Source: CALARM01 sp964431735
Lineage (GTDB): Bacteria > Vulcanimicrobiota > SpSt-956 > JAKJGF01
Direction of reading: 5' to 3'
Length of the DNA: 64,000 nucleotides
Assembly (NCBI GenBank): GCA_964431735.1
Contig: CAYSLJ010000007.1
Coordinates: forward strand, 13,883-77,882
The notes beneath the pieces were generated by a model that did no database searches, was not told the DNA's origin, and saw nothing but the letters and a program-made list of their open reading frames with translations. Positions within the stretch are counted from its first letter, which is position 1. Every line of letters starts with the position of its first letter. The translations under genes and the position numbers were made by a program. Shown here in pieces: positions 1-8,851 of the stretch.

Positions 1-2353
1 TATGAAGAGGTTTTGAACCGCTTTCTCTTATCTGATCATAGCTGTATCTGTAGTTCTGCATCTGAGAAATTGCGAAAAGAGGAAGGCCGTGGACTGTATT
101 TAATATGGTTATCCTGTCTTTATCTCCTGTGGAAGATACGTTATCTTCTTCCGCACCGAATGGTCTGCCTCTAAATTCGTGGACAACCATTGATTTTTCT
201 CTGTCTTCTACACCGAGAACGACTATCTGTTTCACATTACCTCCATGCTGAAGCATGGCAGGATTATAATTCCAGTAAGGTGCTGCTTTAAAGATTATAT
301 CGTCTACCATTGAAGGAATATTAACTTTATCTTTATTGGCAGCAATAAAATCATCTATTGATTGTCCCAGAACCAGTCTGAATCGTTCCTTTGCATATTC
401 TATAACCTTACCTATTATTTCATCAATAGATAAATGTTCGAAGTTTATAAGAGGACCATATTGGGAAAGAAAAGCTGCTTTTTCTTTGGAAATGTCTTTT
501 ATATATTCATCGTAGAGAGCCACTATGCCGTTATCCTCAATAATACTTGAAACAAGTACGCCTTTTCTTTCTTTTATTGAGAGCTGGTTTTTATATTTTG
601 CCCTTATATCCTGACAGACCATATCCAACTGGTTCTTTACTTTATCTATCCTGCCTCTGATCCTGGATATGGCACTCTGGAGATTTGAGTAAATCGTTAT
701 GGCTATGGCTCTTCTTCTTGAATCTATTATGTTGTTAAGAAGAGCCTGTACGCCTCTTACAAGGCTGTCACGGCTATCCCTTATTCTTCCTTTTTTACCT
801 ATGAGATTCCAGCTTTTTATAACAGTGTCCAGTTCATTCTGGCCGTTACGTATTTTTGACCTGAGCTGTTCTACCTGCATATCGATAGCCTGTTTTTCCT
901 GTTTCATCATTTCCGTGTAACGGTTAAAATCGCCTTTTAAGTGTTCAAGACATCTGAAAGCCACTTCTACCCCCAGGGCAGGATCATTTAAGATTCTTAT
1001 AATTTCTTCCTGAAGAGCATTGAGACTCATGTCTGAAATCTGTGTCTCATTTGCTTTCATTATTCCTTCAATCTGAGACATTGCCTGTGTTTCGTAATAC
1101 TGGCCATCATTTAAGATTTTCTGACTCAGTTCCTTATCACTTATTTCGTCATATCTGTTCGGGCTTATAATAATATTAATTCTGGAACCGTCAGGTTTGA
1201 TTATAATTCTGTCTATAAGTTGATCTGAATTTTCCTCGTCAAGCTGGTTTTTATTTATAAAAGTGTCTGCAAGGTTATCACTCTGTTTTAACCAGTCTTT
1301 ATCTTTCATGAGAAGATTTTCTATTATGTCCTGACCAAGTTTGAAAGCATTTATCTTTAAAATTCTTTCTGTCGGGTATTCTATGGCAGATGTTCCAAGA
1401 CCGCTGTAAGCAGTATTTTTTCCCTGCTCATAATTTGTAAGAACAGGTTTTATATTGTCGAAGGGACTGGCAAGGCTTTTACCTACCTGTGTTCCTATCA
1501 TGAGAAAAGCTGCATCACTTATCATTTCGGTAACTTCTTCAATATCTGCCAGTTTTCTGCCGTTTGCATTTATAGAATCTACAAGATAACATATATCAAA
1601 AGGTTTTTCTTTTGTCGTAACAGGCGGCAGTGACGGATAATGGCAAGAAAAGGTACTTTTCTTATCCATGAAATAATCCAGTTCTTTCAATGCAGCATAG
1701 GCGTTTGCCTCCATACCGACAGGCCTTGTGCCGCTTGTCCATGCTCCTGCCATAACCATGATGCCTGTAGAATTTATTTTTGATACTCCTGCATTGAGAC
1801 ATGCCTGTCTTGCGAGATAGGCAATATCCAGAAATGTTCCGCTTCCTGTTCCTCCACATACTGAACAGACTATATATACATCTATTACATCATTTCTTGT
1901 AAGTTCAAATCCCAGATCCTTCATACGTTTTTCATTCCCTATCTGGGTAACCTGATTTAAAGCCTGGGCTATGGCTGAAATTATAATCTGACAGTTCCAG
2001 AATACAGAAAGTCTTCCTGAAGTTCTTATCTGTCCTGCTCCGTCTTTTATATCATTGGGAGTAAAATCCTTTGGTATCCATTTACCTATAAGAGGCTGTG
2101 CTCCTCCCGGATGAGCTTCCCTGATTATAGCGGCAGCATTCTTTACTGTGAGATGGAAAAATTCATTCGGTTCCATCTCTGAAGCAGTCATAGAGCCTAT
2201 AACCTCATCAGTATCACAATCAAATACAAGATATTTTATTACAGGGAGTTCTCCCAGACCATTTTTCTGCATCAATCGTTTAAGTTTTACTACAGCACGA
2301 TGACCTGTGCCTCCAAGACCTATAACTAATGTTGGTATGAATTTTTTAGCCAT
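1..2353 (-). CDS. Tubulin-like (Tubulin_2-type) GTPase, 3' part outside window
   Basis: The gene begins at ATG 2353 and runs off the left edge, giving about 784 visible codons. The N-terminus (FIPTLVIGLGGTGHRAV, residues 5-21) is a Rossmann-like nucleotide loop. CGGTGSGTF at residues 166-174 is the tubulin/FtsZ signature that binds GTP phosphates. Family knowledge: bacterial Tubulin_2 proteins are large (often about 1000 aa), differ from FtsZ, and are thought to be cytoskeletal or regulatory; the partner is unknown. The visible C-terminal half is rich in charged helical sequence. It is divergent from the gene at 2515, with a heptamer array between them. I see no good Shine-Dalgarno before the ATG, so the start is probable rather than certain. 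Confidence 0.82.
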   Translation of the reverse strand, partial: MAKKFIPTLVIGLGGTGHRAVVKLKRLMQKNGLGELPVIKYLVFDCDTDEVIGSMTASEMEPNEFFHLTVKNAAAIIREAHPGGAQPLIGKWIPKDFTPNDIKDGAGQIRTSGRLSVFWNCQIIISAIAQALNQVTQIGNEKRMKDLGFELTRNDVIDVYIVCSVCGGTGSGTFLDIAYLARQACLNAGVSKINSTGIMVMAGAWTSGTRPVGMEANAYAALKELDYFMDKKSTFSCHYPSLPPVTTKEKPFDICYLVDSINANGRKLADIEEVTEMISDAAFLMIGTQVGKSLASPFDNIKPVLTNYEQGKNTAYSGLGTSAIEYPTERILKINAFKLGQDIIENLLMKDKDWLKQSDNLADTFINKNQLDEENSDQLIDRIIIKPDGSRINIIISPNRYDEISDKELSQKILNDGQYYETQAMSQIEGIMKANETQISDMSLNALQEEIIRILNDPALGVEVAFRCLEHLKGDFNRYTEMMKQEKQAIDMQVEQLRSKIRNGQNELDTVIKSWNLIGKKGRIRDSRDSLVRGVQALLNNIIDSRRRAIAITIYSNLQSAISRIRGRIDKVKNQLDMVCQDIRAKYKNQLSIKERKGVLVSSIIEDNGIVALYDEYIKDISKEKAAFLSQYGPLINFEHLSIDEIIGKVIEYAKERFRLVLGQSIDDFIAANKDKVNIPSMVDDIIFKAAPYWNYNPAMLQHGGNVKQIVVLGVEDREKSMVVHEFRGRPFGAEEDNVSSTGDKDRITILNTVHGLPLFAISQMQNYRYSYDQIRESGSKPLH

Positions 2354-2425
2354 TTTTATGTGGAGTTTTAAGTTGTAACACTTTAAAACCTGCCACCCAA
2401 ACCCCCTTTCGGAAACTCGTGATAG

Positions 2426-2459
2426 GTCACGCGTCACGCGTTACGCGTTACGCGTTACG
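2426..2459. repeat. CGTNACG heptamer tandem array
   Basis: Five 7-bp units (GTCACGC, GTTACGC type) lie in the gap between divergent genes. On the + strand, upstream of the gene at 2515, the units read TCA/TTA and contain no stop codon. Confidence 0.9.
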
Positions 2460-2499
2460 ATTTTATAATTCTATGTAAGATTTATATTCCCTCCAAATA

Positions 2500-2508
2500 T
2501 GATATAAT
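2500..2508 (+). promoter_or_regulatory. Extended -10 promoter, leaderless start likely
   Basis: TGATATAAT is a perfect extended -10 (TG-N-TATAAT). The start ATG at 2515 begins seven bases after its last T, where transcription itself would be expected to begin, and there is no room for a ribosome site. The next gene would therefore be translated from a leaderless mRNA. Confidence 0.55.
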
Positions 2509-2514
2509 ATCTTT

Positions 2515-3462
2515 ATGGTTACAAAGGAAGAACTTTTTGAAAAACTTGCCCGTTATTATAATAAACTTTCTCTTTTATTTGAAAAAAGTAAAAAAAATTT
2601 TTGCGGATCCTGTCATAGCTGCTGTACCTGTGTTCTTACTCATGGAGTATGTGAGATAGAATATCAATACATAGATCTCTTTCTTGAAAAAAATAACAGA
2701 GCAGAAGAGGGAAGAGCATTTCGGGATTATATAAATAAGAAAAGAACTATGGACGGACAGCTTATATATACAGGATGCCCTCTTTATGGTGACTGCGGCT
2801 GTTCTATTTATCATGTAAGACCTTATTCGTGCAGAACCTATGGTTTATACGGCAGAGTTCCTGTGCCTCCCTTCTGCGCTTTCAGAGATTTTACAATTAT
2901 TTACAAGGCAAAAGATTTTTATAATACAGTGCCTCTGGCAACAGAGTTTTTTGAAATCAAAAGTTTTTATGACATTCTTATAACAGATGATCTGAGAGAA
3001 AAGGCAGAAAAATATTATAATTTTGCTCTTCATCTATATTACAGAGGCAATATGGATGAAGCTGAAAAAAATCTCAAAGATGCTCTTCAGACAGATCAGT
3101 CACACAGTCAGGCTTATTATCAGTTAGCTCTTATATATTATGATAAAGGTAATATCTTTGAAGCCTCAAAACTTACAGAAAAAGCACTTTCACTGGAGCC
3201 TGATAATCTTGCTATAAAGTTAAAGCTGGGATTGTTTCTTACGAGGCTGAATGAGAATGTCATGGCAAAAAATATATTCCTCCAGATTTTAGAAAAAGAA
3301 CCTTTAAATAAAATGGCTCTTGTTGCACTGGGACATATTTCTTTAATTTCCGGTAATAGTGAAGATGCCAGATTATACTGTATTAAAGCCCTTGAAGTGG
3401 ATCCTCACCTGGAGATGGCTCTTCTTATGCTGAAAAACATATCACAAATGAACAGTAAATAG
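2515..3462 (+). CDS. YkgJ-type cysteine-cluster protein with TPR repeats
   Basis: 315 aa. Residues 30-46 carry a CxxCxxCCxC-type cluster (C30, C33, C36, C37, C39, C46), followed by further cysteines in CPLYGDCGC and RPYSCRTYG near residues 103-125. This pattern matches the YkgJ/CxxCxxCC family (PF03692), presumed to bind zinc or an Fe-S cluster, function unsettled. Residues ~165-310 are four TPR-like repeats with YYQLALIYYDKGN-type helices, a protein-interaction scaffold. There is no signal peptide, so it is cytoplasmic. The ATG lies seven bases after an extended -10 box, suggesting a leaderless transcript. Confidence 0.8.
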   Translation: MVTKEELFEKLARYYNKLSLLFEKSKKNFCGSCHSCCTCVLTHGVCEIEYQYIDLFLEKNNRAEEGRAFRDYINKKRTMDGQLIYTGCPLYGDCGCSIYHVRPYSCRTYGLYGRVPVPPFCAFRDFTIIYKAKDFYNTVPLATEFFEIKSFYDILITDDLREKAEKYYNFALHLYYRGNMDEAEKNLKDALQTDQSHSQAYYQLALIYYDKGNIFEASKLTEKALSLEPDNLAIKLKLGLFLTRLNENVMAKNIFLQILEKEPLNKMALVALGHISLISGNSEDARLYCIKALEVDPHLEMALLMLKNISQMNSK

Positions 3463-3486
3463 AATGAAATTTTAATTACTTTTCAC

Positions 3487-4110
3487 TTATAAACCGAGCA
3501 ATGGTTTTAAATATTCTTCAGTCTTTTTTATTATACTGTCAGCTTCTTTAACGTTTATTCCCAGTAATCGTTTTGCTTCTTCAAGATATTCATATTCTTT
3601 TTCATCCCATTTACTTACCATGGCTGAAGCTGTAGCCATTCTCAGTGTATTTCTCTTTGCCTGAGGTGTTTTTATCCACCGTACTATATTTTTTAATTTT
3701 CTCGGTGTACTTACCTCTTTTTTTAATCTGCTTTTTGTACCGGAAGATATGTCTATTTTATCTATATATTCTATTAAACACGAACTTTCAGCTTCATCAA
3801 GGACTCCGTCTGCCCAGGACATTCCTATCATAAGACTTATCATATGCCTTGCTTCTTTTTCATCCATATTGAATTCCATGCCGCAGCCTTCACAGGAAAA
3901 ATTGTTTATATCCACATTTGCTCCGCATACAATACAGTAAAGGTCATCTGTTTTTACTTCATGATCCTTTTCCCGGCTCTTAATTTTTTTCATTATTTCC
4001 TTTTCTCTTTTTACTTTAAGGGATTTCCCCTGACCTTCTGTTGTATCAGATTTAAAGTCTATACCAAGTCCTATAAGATTCAGTACTTTTTTTGATATTT
4101 TTTTACTCAT
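3487..4110 (-). CDS. Zinc-ribbon / TerB-like domain protein
   Basis: 207 aa. A basic N-terminus (1-55) is followed by a zinc ribbon with CIVC (C59, C62) and CEGC (C73, C76), then an all-helical region (85-205) beginning SLMIGMSWADGVLDEAE, the acidic ADG...E signature of the tellurite-resistance TerB fold. TerB-like domains are seen in metal-associated stress or membrane complexes; the role here is unknown. It is convergent with the gene at 2515 with only 24 bases between stops. M40 is an alternative start. Zinc-ribbon N-termini recur on the kinases nearby, hinting at a shared regulatory set (inference). Confidence 0.7.
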   Translation of the reverse strand: MSKKISKKVLNLIGLGIDFKSDTTEGQGKSLKVKREKEIMKKIKSREKDHEVKTDDLYCIVCGANVDINNFSCEGCGMEFNMDEKEARHMISLMIGMSWADGVLDEAESSCLIEYIDKIDISSGTKSRLKKEVSTPRKLKNIVRWIKTPQAKRNTLRMATASAMVSKWDEKEYEYLEEAKRLLGINVKEADSIIKKTEEYLKPLLGL

Positions 4111-4164
4111 AAATAAACGCCACCTTAGATTTTATTTATCGTAACCAGGAAAATATGTAACTTA

Positions 4165-4256
4165 CTGACCTGAGAATAAGTATATAATAACGTTTTTCCT
4201 GCCGTCACCCGTCACGCGTTACCGGTGCATATATGTATTATTTATACTTACCTCGG
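4165..4256. mobile_element. MITE family A, decayed copy
   Basis: Begins CTGACCTGAGAATAAG and ends TTATACTTACCTCGG, flanked by TA on both sides (4163-4164, 4257-4258). The core is a degraded CGTCACG heptamer run. It matches the 99-bp element defined at 61638-61736. Confidence 0.75.
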
Positions 4257-4373
4257 TAATTTTAAGGTTCACGAATTATTATATCACATAAGTCAAGATG
4301 GATTGCCTTTAAAAATGACAGATGATTTTGCATACATTTCATAGAAAAATTCAATCATTACACATGCAGTTAT

Positions 4374-4460
4374 ACTAACGGCCATGACCGTTTCTGTCAC
4401 GACGAGAAATGAGAATGCGTTCCTCCCGTAACGCGTCAATCGTTACGATTTTCATATAAA
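4374..4460. repeat. Family B repeat (palindrome plus heptamer), reverse orientation
   Basis: Reads TAACGGCCATGACCG, then GAGAAATGAGAATGCGTTCC, then CGTAACG-type units, then TTTTCATATAAA. It is the reverse complement of the elements at 34454-34535 and 35653-35731. Confidence 0.7.
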
Positions 4461-4495
4461 TATATTACGATTCTGGCAAAAATGTTACATAAATT

Positions 4496-4633
4496 GTAAG
4501 TGTTCAGCTATCAGCAGATAGCAGTCAGCTTTTACAGGAATTACATAATAAATGTCGTTAAATATTTTTTCAGACTGATTTACACAGTCAGGCTTTGTAA
4601 GTTTTAGCTGATAGCTGACTGCTGAACGCTTAC
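4496..4633. repeat. Imperfect inverted repeat of TCAGC heptamers
   Basis: The left arm (4496-4534) starts GTAAGTGTTCAGC and the right arm (about 4600-4633) ends GCTGAACGCTTAC. Within each arm the sequence repeats about every 7 bp (TCAGCTA, TCAGCAG, ATAGCAG). It could fold as a ~138-nt hairpin or be a small MITE. Confidence 0.6.
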
Positions 4634-4975
4634 CATAAATTTAACTTTTCCGTAAATATCAGGAAAAGGAATTCACTTTATGCTATCGAATAACAATTTA
4701 GATTTCGTTGATTTAGATTTCCTTGATTTCGTTGACTATACTTTTGCAGATTTTAAAAACTGTAAAAAATAATCTAGAAATGACCTCAAAATAACTGTCG
4801 CAAATCAGGGTTATGGGTGCCGGGTGTTGGATTAAGAAGTTTTAAAACCTGGAACCCAAAATTCAGAACCTATTTAACTATAAAGCCATTAAAAATAAGG
4901 AAATTATGAAACAGTGTAAAAATATAGTCGGAAAATACATTATAGCATAGAGTAAAAAGAAAAAGGTGTATATAA

Positions 4976-7771
4976 ATGGCTGTTTTATGTCATATGTGTG
5001 GCAATGAAAATGATGTGAACAGTAATCTCTGTAAATATTGCGGAAGTCCTGTAATAATAGATGAACAGGTTACATGTTTGCCTCAGAAGACTGTTCTGGA
5101 TAACAGATATGAAATCATCCATCTTGTTAAATCGGGCGGTATGGGGGCAGTATATAAGGCCATTGATCTCAGGTTAGATGATATATGTGCCGTAAAAGAA
5201 ATGCTCAGTTTTCATGCCTCTCCTTCTAAGAGGCAGGAAGCTATAAACAGATTTAATGATGAAGCAAAGATACTTACCAGACTCCGCCATTCAAATCTTC
5301 CCAGAATAAGGGATTATTTTATAGAAAATGATAAATATTATCTGGTTATGGATTTTATAGAAGGTATAGATCTGGAAACTATATGGTTTAACTCTTACGG
5401 AAAGAAATTTGATGAAAAAGAAACTGTAGAATGGTCTCTTCAAATTCTTAATGTTCTGAATTATCTCCATAATCAGGAACCTCCTGTAATATATAGAGAC
5501 ATTAAACCGTCAAATATCATTTTAAAAAGAGACACGAATCAAGTCGTTCTTATAGATTTTGGTATAGCAAGAACAATTTCACCTGAAGCAGTTCATAAGT
5601 CGGCAAGCGGCACGGAAGGTTATTCTCCGCCTGAACAATATCGAGGTATAGCCGTACCACAGAGTGATATTTATTCTCTCGGAGCTACTATGCATCAATT
5701 ACTCTCCGGAGACCCCCCTCTTACACCGTTTAAATTCTGCAGTATATGTGATAAAAATTCTACTGTTTCAGTAGAAATGGAACGTATAATCATGAAAGCT
5801 CTGGAAGAAAGAATTGAAGATAGATTTCTTTCAGCAGAAGATATGTATAAATCTATAGTAGATTTATACAGAGCTTCAAAAGATCTTCATGCTGCTACTA
5901 TTGCTATCAAATATCAAATATCTTCTCAGGATATAATAGATATAGTGAGCAATGAATCCTCTATACCTGTGTCCCGTAAAACTATAGTCATGGATCAGAT
6001 TGGCGGGCTGATTTTACAGTTAGATAACAGTAATGTAGAACTCAGAAGACTTGCAGTAGAATCCCTTGGAAATTATAGAGAAGAAAGGGTAGTAAAAGCA
6101 TTGATTAAAGCGCTTGGAGACAGGGATGCGGATGTCAGGATGAGAGCAGTTGTTGCTCTTGGCAATACCGGTAATACAATTGCAATACCATATCTTATAA
6201 AGGTTCTGGAAAAAGATACAGAACATTTAAGAGCATGTGTTGCTACAGCGATGGGTAAATTTATAGAAGATTCTGTTCTTGAACCTTTAATTAAAGCTCT
6301 TGAAGATCCTGCTCCTGCTGTAAGGAAGCAGTCTGCCATTTCTCTTGGCATAATTGGTTATGCCGAGGCAATAAAGCCTTTAGAAGAAGCAAGAAACAGG
6401 GAAGGCCTTCTCAGTATACATATGAAAGATGTTATGTCAGATGCAATAGATAGATTGACTAAAGGCCCTACAGCCGGTCAATATATAGAAATGGCTGATG
6501 TTTTTTTTAAGCAGGGTAAGTTTGATCTTGCAGAGGATTGTTATAAAAAATCCATTGAATTAAAGCAGAACAATTATGAAAGTTATGTTAATCTGGGAAA
6601 TATCTACTGTTCTCAGGGTAAATATAAAGAAGCTCTTGAAGCTTATATTTCTTCAGTTAAGCTGAAACCTTATAATTATGAAATCTATAATACTATCGGT
6701 AATATATATATTACTATGGGAAATTATCAGAATGCAATAGATGCCTATAAACAGGTTATAGAACTTGAACCTGATTTTGCTACGGCTTATAATAATCTGG
6801 GATTTGCCTATTACAATCAGGGTGAATTTTATAATGCCATACTGGAATATAGAAAGTCTATCGTTCTTGATGAAAAGTTTGCTATGGCATATAACAATCT
6901 TGGAAATGCTTACAGCGCTCTGGGCAACTATGAACTTGCCCTGGAAGAATATAGAAAAGCTTTAAAACTACAGCCTGATATGAGCCTTGCCCATAATAAT
7001 CTGGGTTTTGCCTATGCAAAAATGAATAAACATGATATGGCAATACTTTCTTATATGGAATCGATAAAATTGACACCTGATTTTGTAATGGCTTATATTA
7101 ATCTGGCTTTTTCTTATGCCACCCAGGGAAAGTATGAAGCTTCCAGCAAATACTACAGGAAAGCCATTGAACTGGCTCCGAATAATCATGAAGCTTATAT
7201 GGGACTTGCCCAGATTTATGAACTATGCGGGCATTATGACGAAGCAATAGAGCAATATGAAGAAGCCTTACAGACGGGAAGAAAAGATGTAAAAATCTAT
7301 GAAAATATTGCAAATATATATGTGGAAACAGGAAAACTTATCTATGCAATAGAGGAATACAGGAAAGCTCTGCTTTTAGAACCGGGGAGAGCAGAACTGT
7401 ATAATAAAATTGCCTGGATATACAAGGAATTGAAACAATATGATCAGGCAATTATGGAATATAAAAAAGCTATATCTTTAAGTCCCTCTGATGCCAGACT
7501 TTATATTAATCTTGGTTACACCTACAGCTCTATGAATGAATATTCTATGGCAATAGAAAAATATCGAGAAGCTCTCAGATTAGAACCTGACAACGGGAAT
7601 ATATATTATAATCTCGGGTGTGTATATATGAAATTGAAAGATTTTAATAAAGCTGCTCTTGAATTCAACAAGGTTTTTCATGTAACAAAGGATCCTGAAT
7701 TAATTGAAACAGCAGAAAAAGCTCTTACAAAAATAAAGAACCGCTTAAGAACCAGAAAATTTGAACTGTGA
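4976..7771 (+). CDS. Zinc-ribbon Ser/Thr protein kinase with HEAT and TPR repeats
   Basis: 931 aa, cytoplasmic. Residues 5-22 form a zinc ribbon (C5, C8, C19, C22). The kinase domain (~45-310) has the glycine loop SGGMGAVYKA, the VAIK-type lysine K74, the catalytic loop YRDIKPSNI (D175) and LIDFGIA, so it should be active. Residues ~345-480 are HEAT/PBS-type repeats (VRMRAVVALGNTG and relatives), followed by about a dozen TPRs (500-925) of the GNYQNAIDAYKQVIELEPD type. Such Hanks-type kinases phosphorylate Ser/Thr on partner proteins, and the repeats are probably the docking surface. No substrate can be named. A second kinase with the same ribbon-plus-kinase head lies at 10688-12463. Confidence 0.92.
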   Translation: MAVLCHMCGNENDVNSNLCKYCGSPVIIDEQVTCLPQKTVLDNRYEIIHLVKSGGMGAVYKAIDLRLDDICAVKEMLSFHASPSKRQEAINRFNDEAKILTRLRHSNLPRIRDYFIENDKYYLVMDFIEGIDLETIWFNSYGKKFDEKETVEWSLQILNVLNYLHNQEPPVIYRDIKPSNIILKRDTNQVVLIDFGIARTISPEAVHKSASGTEGYSPPEQYRGIAVPQSDIYSLGATMHQLLSGDPPLTPFKFCSICDKNSTVSVEMERIIMKALEERIEDRFLSAEDMYKSIVDLYRASKDLHAATIAIKYQISSQDIIDIVSNESSIPVSRKTIVMDQIGGLILQLDNSNVELRRLAVESLGNYREERVVKALIKALGDRDADVRMRAVVALGNTGNTIAIPYLIKVLEKDTEHLRACVATAMGKFIEDSVLEPLIKALEDPAPAVRKQSAISLGIIGYAEAIKPLEEARNREGLLSIHMKDVMSDAIDRLTKGPTAGQYIEMADVFFKQGKFDLAEDCYKKSIELKQNNYESYVNLGNIYCSQGKYKEALEAYISSVKLKPYNYEIYNTIGNIYITMGNYQNAIDAYKQVIELEPDFATAYNNLGFAYYNQGEFYNAILEYRKSIVLDEKFAMAYNNLGNAYSALGNYELALEEYRKALKLQPDMSLAHNNLGFAYAKMNKHDMAILSYMESIKLTPDFVMAYINLAFSYATQGKYEASSKYYRKAIELAPNNHEAYMGLAQIYELCGHYDEAIEQYEEALQTGRKDVKIYENIANIYVETGKLIYAIEEYRKALLLEPGRAELYNKIAWIYKELKQYDQAIMEYKKAISLSPSDARLYINLGYTYSSMNEYSMAIEKYREALRLEPDNGNIYYNLGCVYMKLKDFNKAALEFNKVFHVTKDPELIETAEKALTKIKNRLRTRKFEL

Positions 7772-7787
7772 AAGGTGAAAGGAAAAT

Positions 7788-8483
7788 CTAAAAAATTACT
7801 TCTTTTACCACTTTCTTTTTGTTATGCCATATGCCCAGCTTAATGGTTTTTCCCGGCTTGAGAGGTGTTACCAGAGCCAGGAGTTCTTCATAGGTTTTTA
7901 TTGTATTTCCGTTAACTTCAACTATTATGTCTCCTGTTTTTATGCCGGCTTTACAGGCAGCACTGTCTTCATAAACATTTACTACCAGTACTCCTGTTGA
8001 AACAGGAAAATCCCATATTTCAGACATTTCTTTATCTATATTTTTCAGAGAAATACCAAACCATGGTTTTTCCTGACCATTCCCGTATTTTGATGAAGAA
8101 GATGAAGAATAGGGGTTATTTATGACAGTAACATGTATATTTTTTGTGGAACCATTTCGAAACACCGTAAATTTTACAGATTTCTTATATTTGATTTTTC
8201 CGATAAATGATGCCAGTTCTTTTGGTGATGTAATTTGAATGCCATCAATACAGGTGATTATATCTCCGCTTTTAACACCTGCACTGCCTGCAGGACCTGC
8301 CGGAAATACATAGTGGACAAAGGCACCGCTCATGTTCGGATAATATCCGTAATTTATGGCAAGATCCCTTGTAAGTTCTCCTATCTGTATACCGATCCAT
8401 GGCTTTGTCAGTTTGTCACCTGCCTGTGACGGAAGGGTTAACAAAAAAATAAATATAAGTAAGCTTTTAAATATATTTTTCAT
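7788..8483 (-). CDS. Secreted protein with two PDZ domains
   Basis: 231 aa. A signal peptide (residues 1-21, hydrophobic core LLIFIFLLTL, cut after SQA) is followed by two PDZ domains (~28-120 and ~138-231), each with a carboxylate-loop equivalent and the usual GV-KSGDIITCIDG and GIKTGDIIVEVNG strands. No protease domain is attached, unlike DegP/HtrA or CtpA. It may be an extracytoplasmic adaptor or PDZ remnant that presents substrates to a separate protease. It is convergent with the kinase gene, 16 bases from its stop. Confidence 0.82.
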   Translation of the reverse strand: MKNIFKSLLIFIFLLTLPSQAGDKLTKPWIGIQIGELTRDLAINYGYYPNMSGAFVHYVFPAGPAGSAGVKSGDIITCIDGIQITSPKELASFIGKIKYKKSVKFTVFRNGSTKNIHVTVINNPYSSSSSSKYGNGQEKPWFGISLKNIDKEMSEIWDFPVSTGVLVVNVYEDSAACKAGIKTGDIIVEVNGNTIKTYEELLALVTPLKPGKTIKLGIWHNKKKVVKEVIF

Positions 8484-8510
8484 ATAATATCACTCTTTTC
8501 TTTAATATTA

Positions 8511-8609
8511 TTGAGGTGAGCATAAATAATAAATATCTGCTCTCGTGACGCGTAACGCGTTACGCGTCACGGGAGGAAGACTGTTATTACATGCTTATGC
8601 TCAGGTCAG
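8511..8609. mobile_element. MITE family A, full length
   Basis: 99 bp flanked by TA (8509-8510, 8610-8611). Ends are TTGAGGTGAGCATAA and TTATGCTCAGGTCAG; the core is four CGTNACG heptamers. It lies upstream of the divergent PDZ and peptidase genes. Confidence 0.88.
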
Positions 8610-8781
8610 TAATGTATTTTGTAGCCTGTCACATGTAACCTGCCACGTGTCACGCGTCACGATTTTAACCATTACTTCTCTTATTGTCAAGTGCAAATTT
8701 ATTGCCATTTTATTCTTTCCAAATGTTAACAAAATTTTAACAAAGATTTTACAAAATATCTTTTCTTTTATCTTAATAGAA

Positions 8782-8790
8782 TGTTATAAT
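8782..8790 (+). promoter_or_regulatory. Extended -10 promoter of C11 peptidase gene
   Basis: TGTTATAAT is an extended -10 (TG-N-TATAAT) 62 bases before the ATG at 8852. No clear -35 box is seen, as is usual with extended -10 promoters. Confidence 0.5.
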
Positions 8791-8851
8791 TCGAAAAGAG
8801 GAAGGCAGGTCTGTGAAGTAATAAACAGTTGAAAGGAATTATTTATAGATT

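Larger units (their letters stand above)
4111..4975. other. Long intergenic region made of repeat elements
   Basis: I find no convincing coding sequence in these 865 bases. In order they hold a decayed TA-flanked MITE (4165-4256), a palindrome-bearing element in reverse orientation (4374-4460), an imperfect inverted repeat of TCAGCTA-like heptamers (4496-4633), a short GATTTCGTTGA-type direct repeat (about 4700-4740), and AT-rich leader DNA before the kinase gene. The kinase ribosome site is AAAGGTG at about 4961. Confidence 0.75.
8484..8851. other. Divergent intergenic region between PDZ and C11 peptidase genes
   Basis: Contains the MITE at 8511-8609, then a second heptamer-like run (8620-8662, CTGTCACATGTAACCTGCC and CGTGTCACGCGTCACG), then AT-rich promoter DNA. 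A 95-codon + strand reading frame crosses the repeats and is judged non-coding. Confidence 0.75.

Noticed and set aside
699..920. 73-codon + strand frame
   Set aside because: Shadow inside the tubulin-like gene on the other strand.
8545..8832. 95-codon + strand reading frame
   Set aside because: It is a translation of MITE and heptamer DNA (LRVTGGRLLLHAYAQ), with no ribosome site and no domain.
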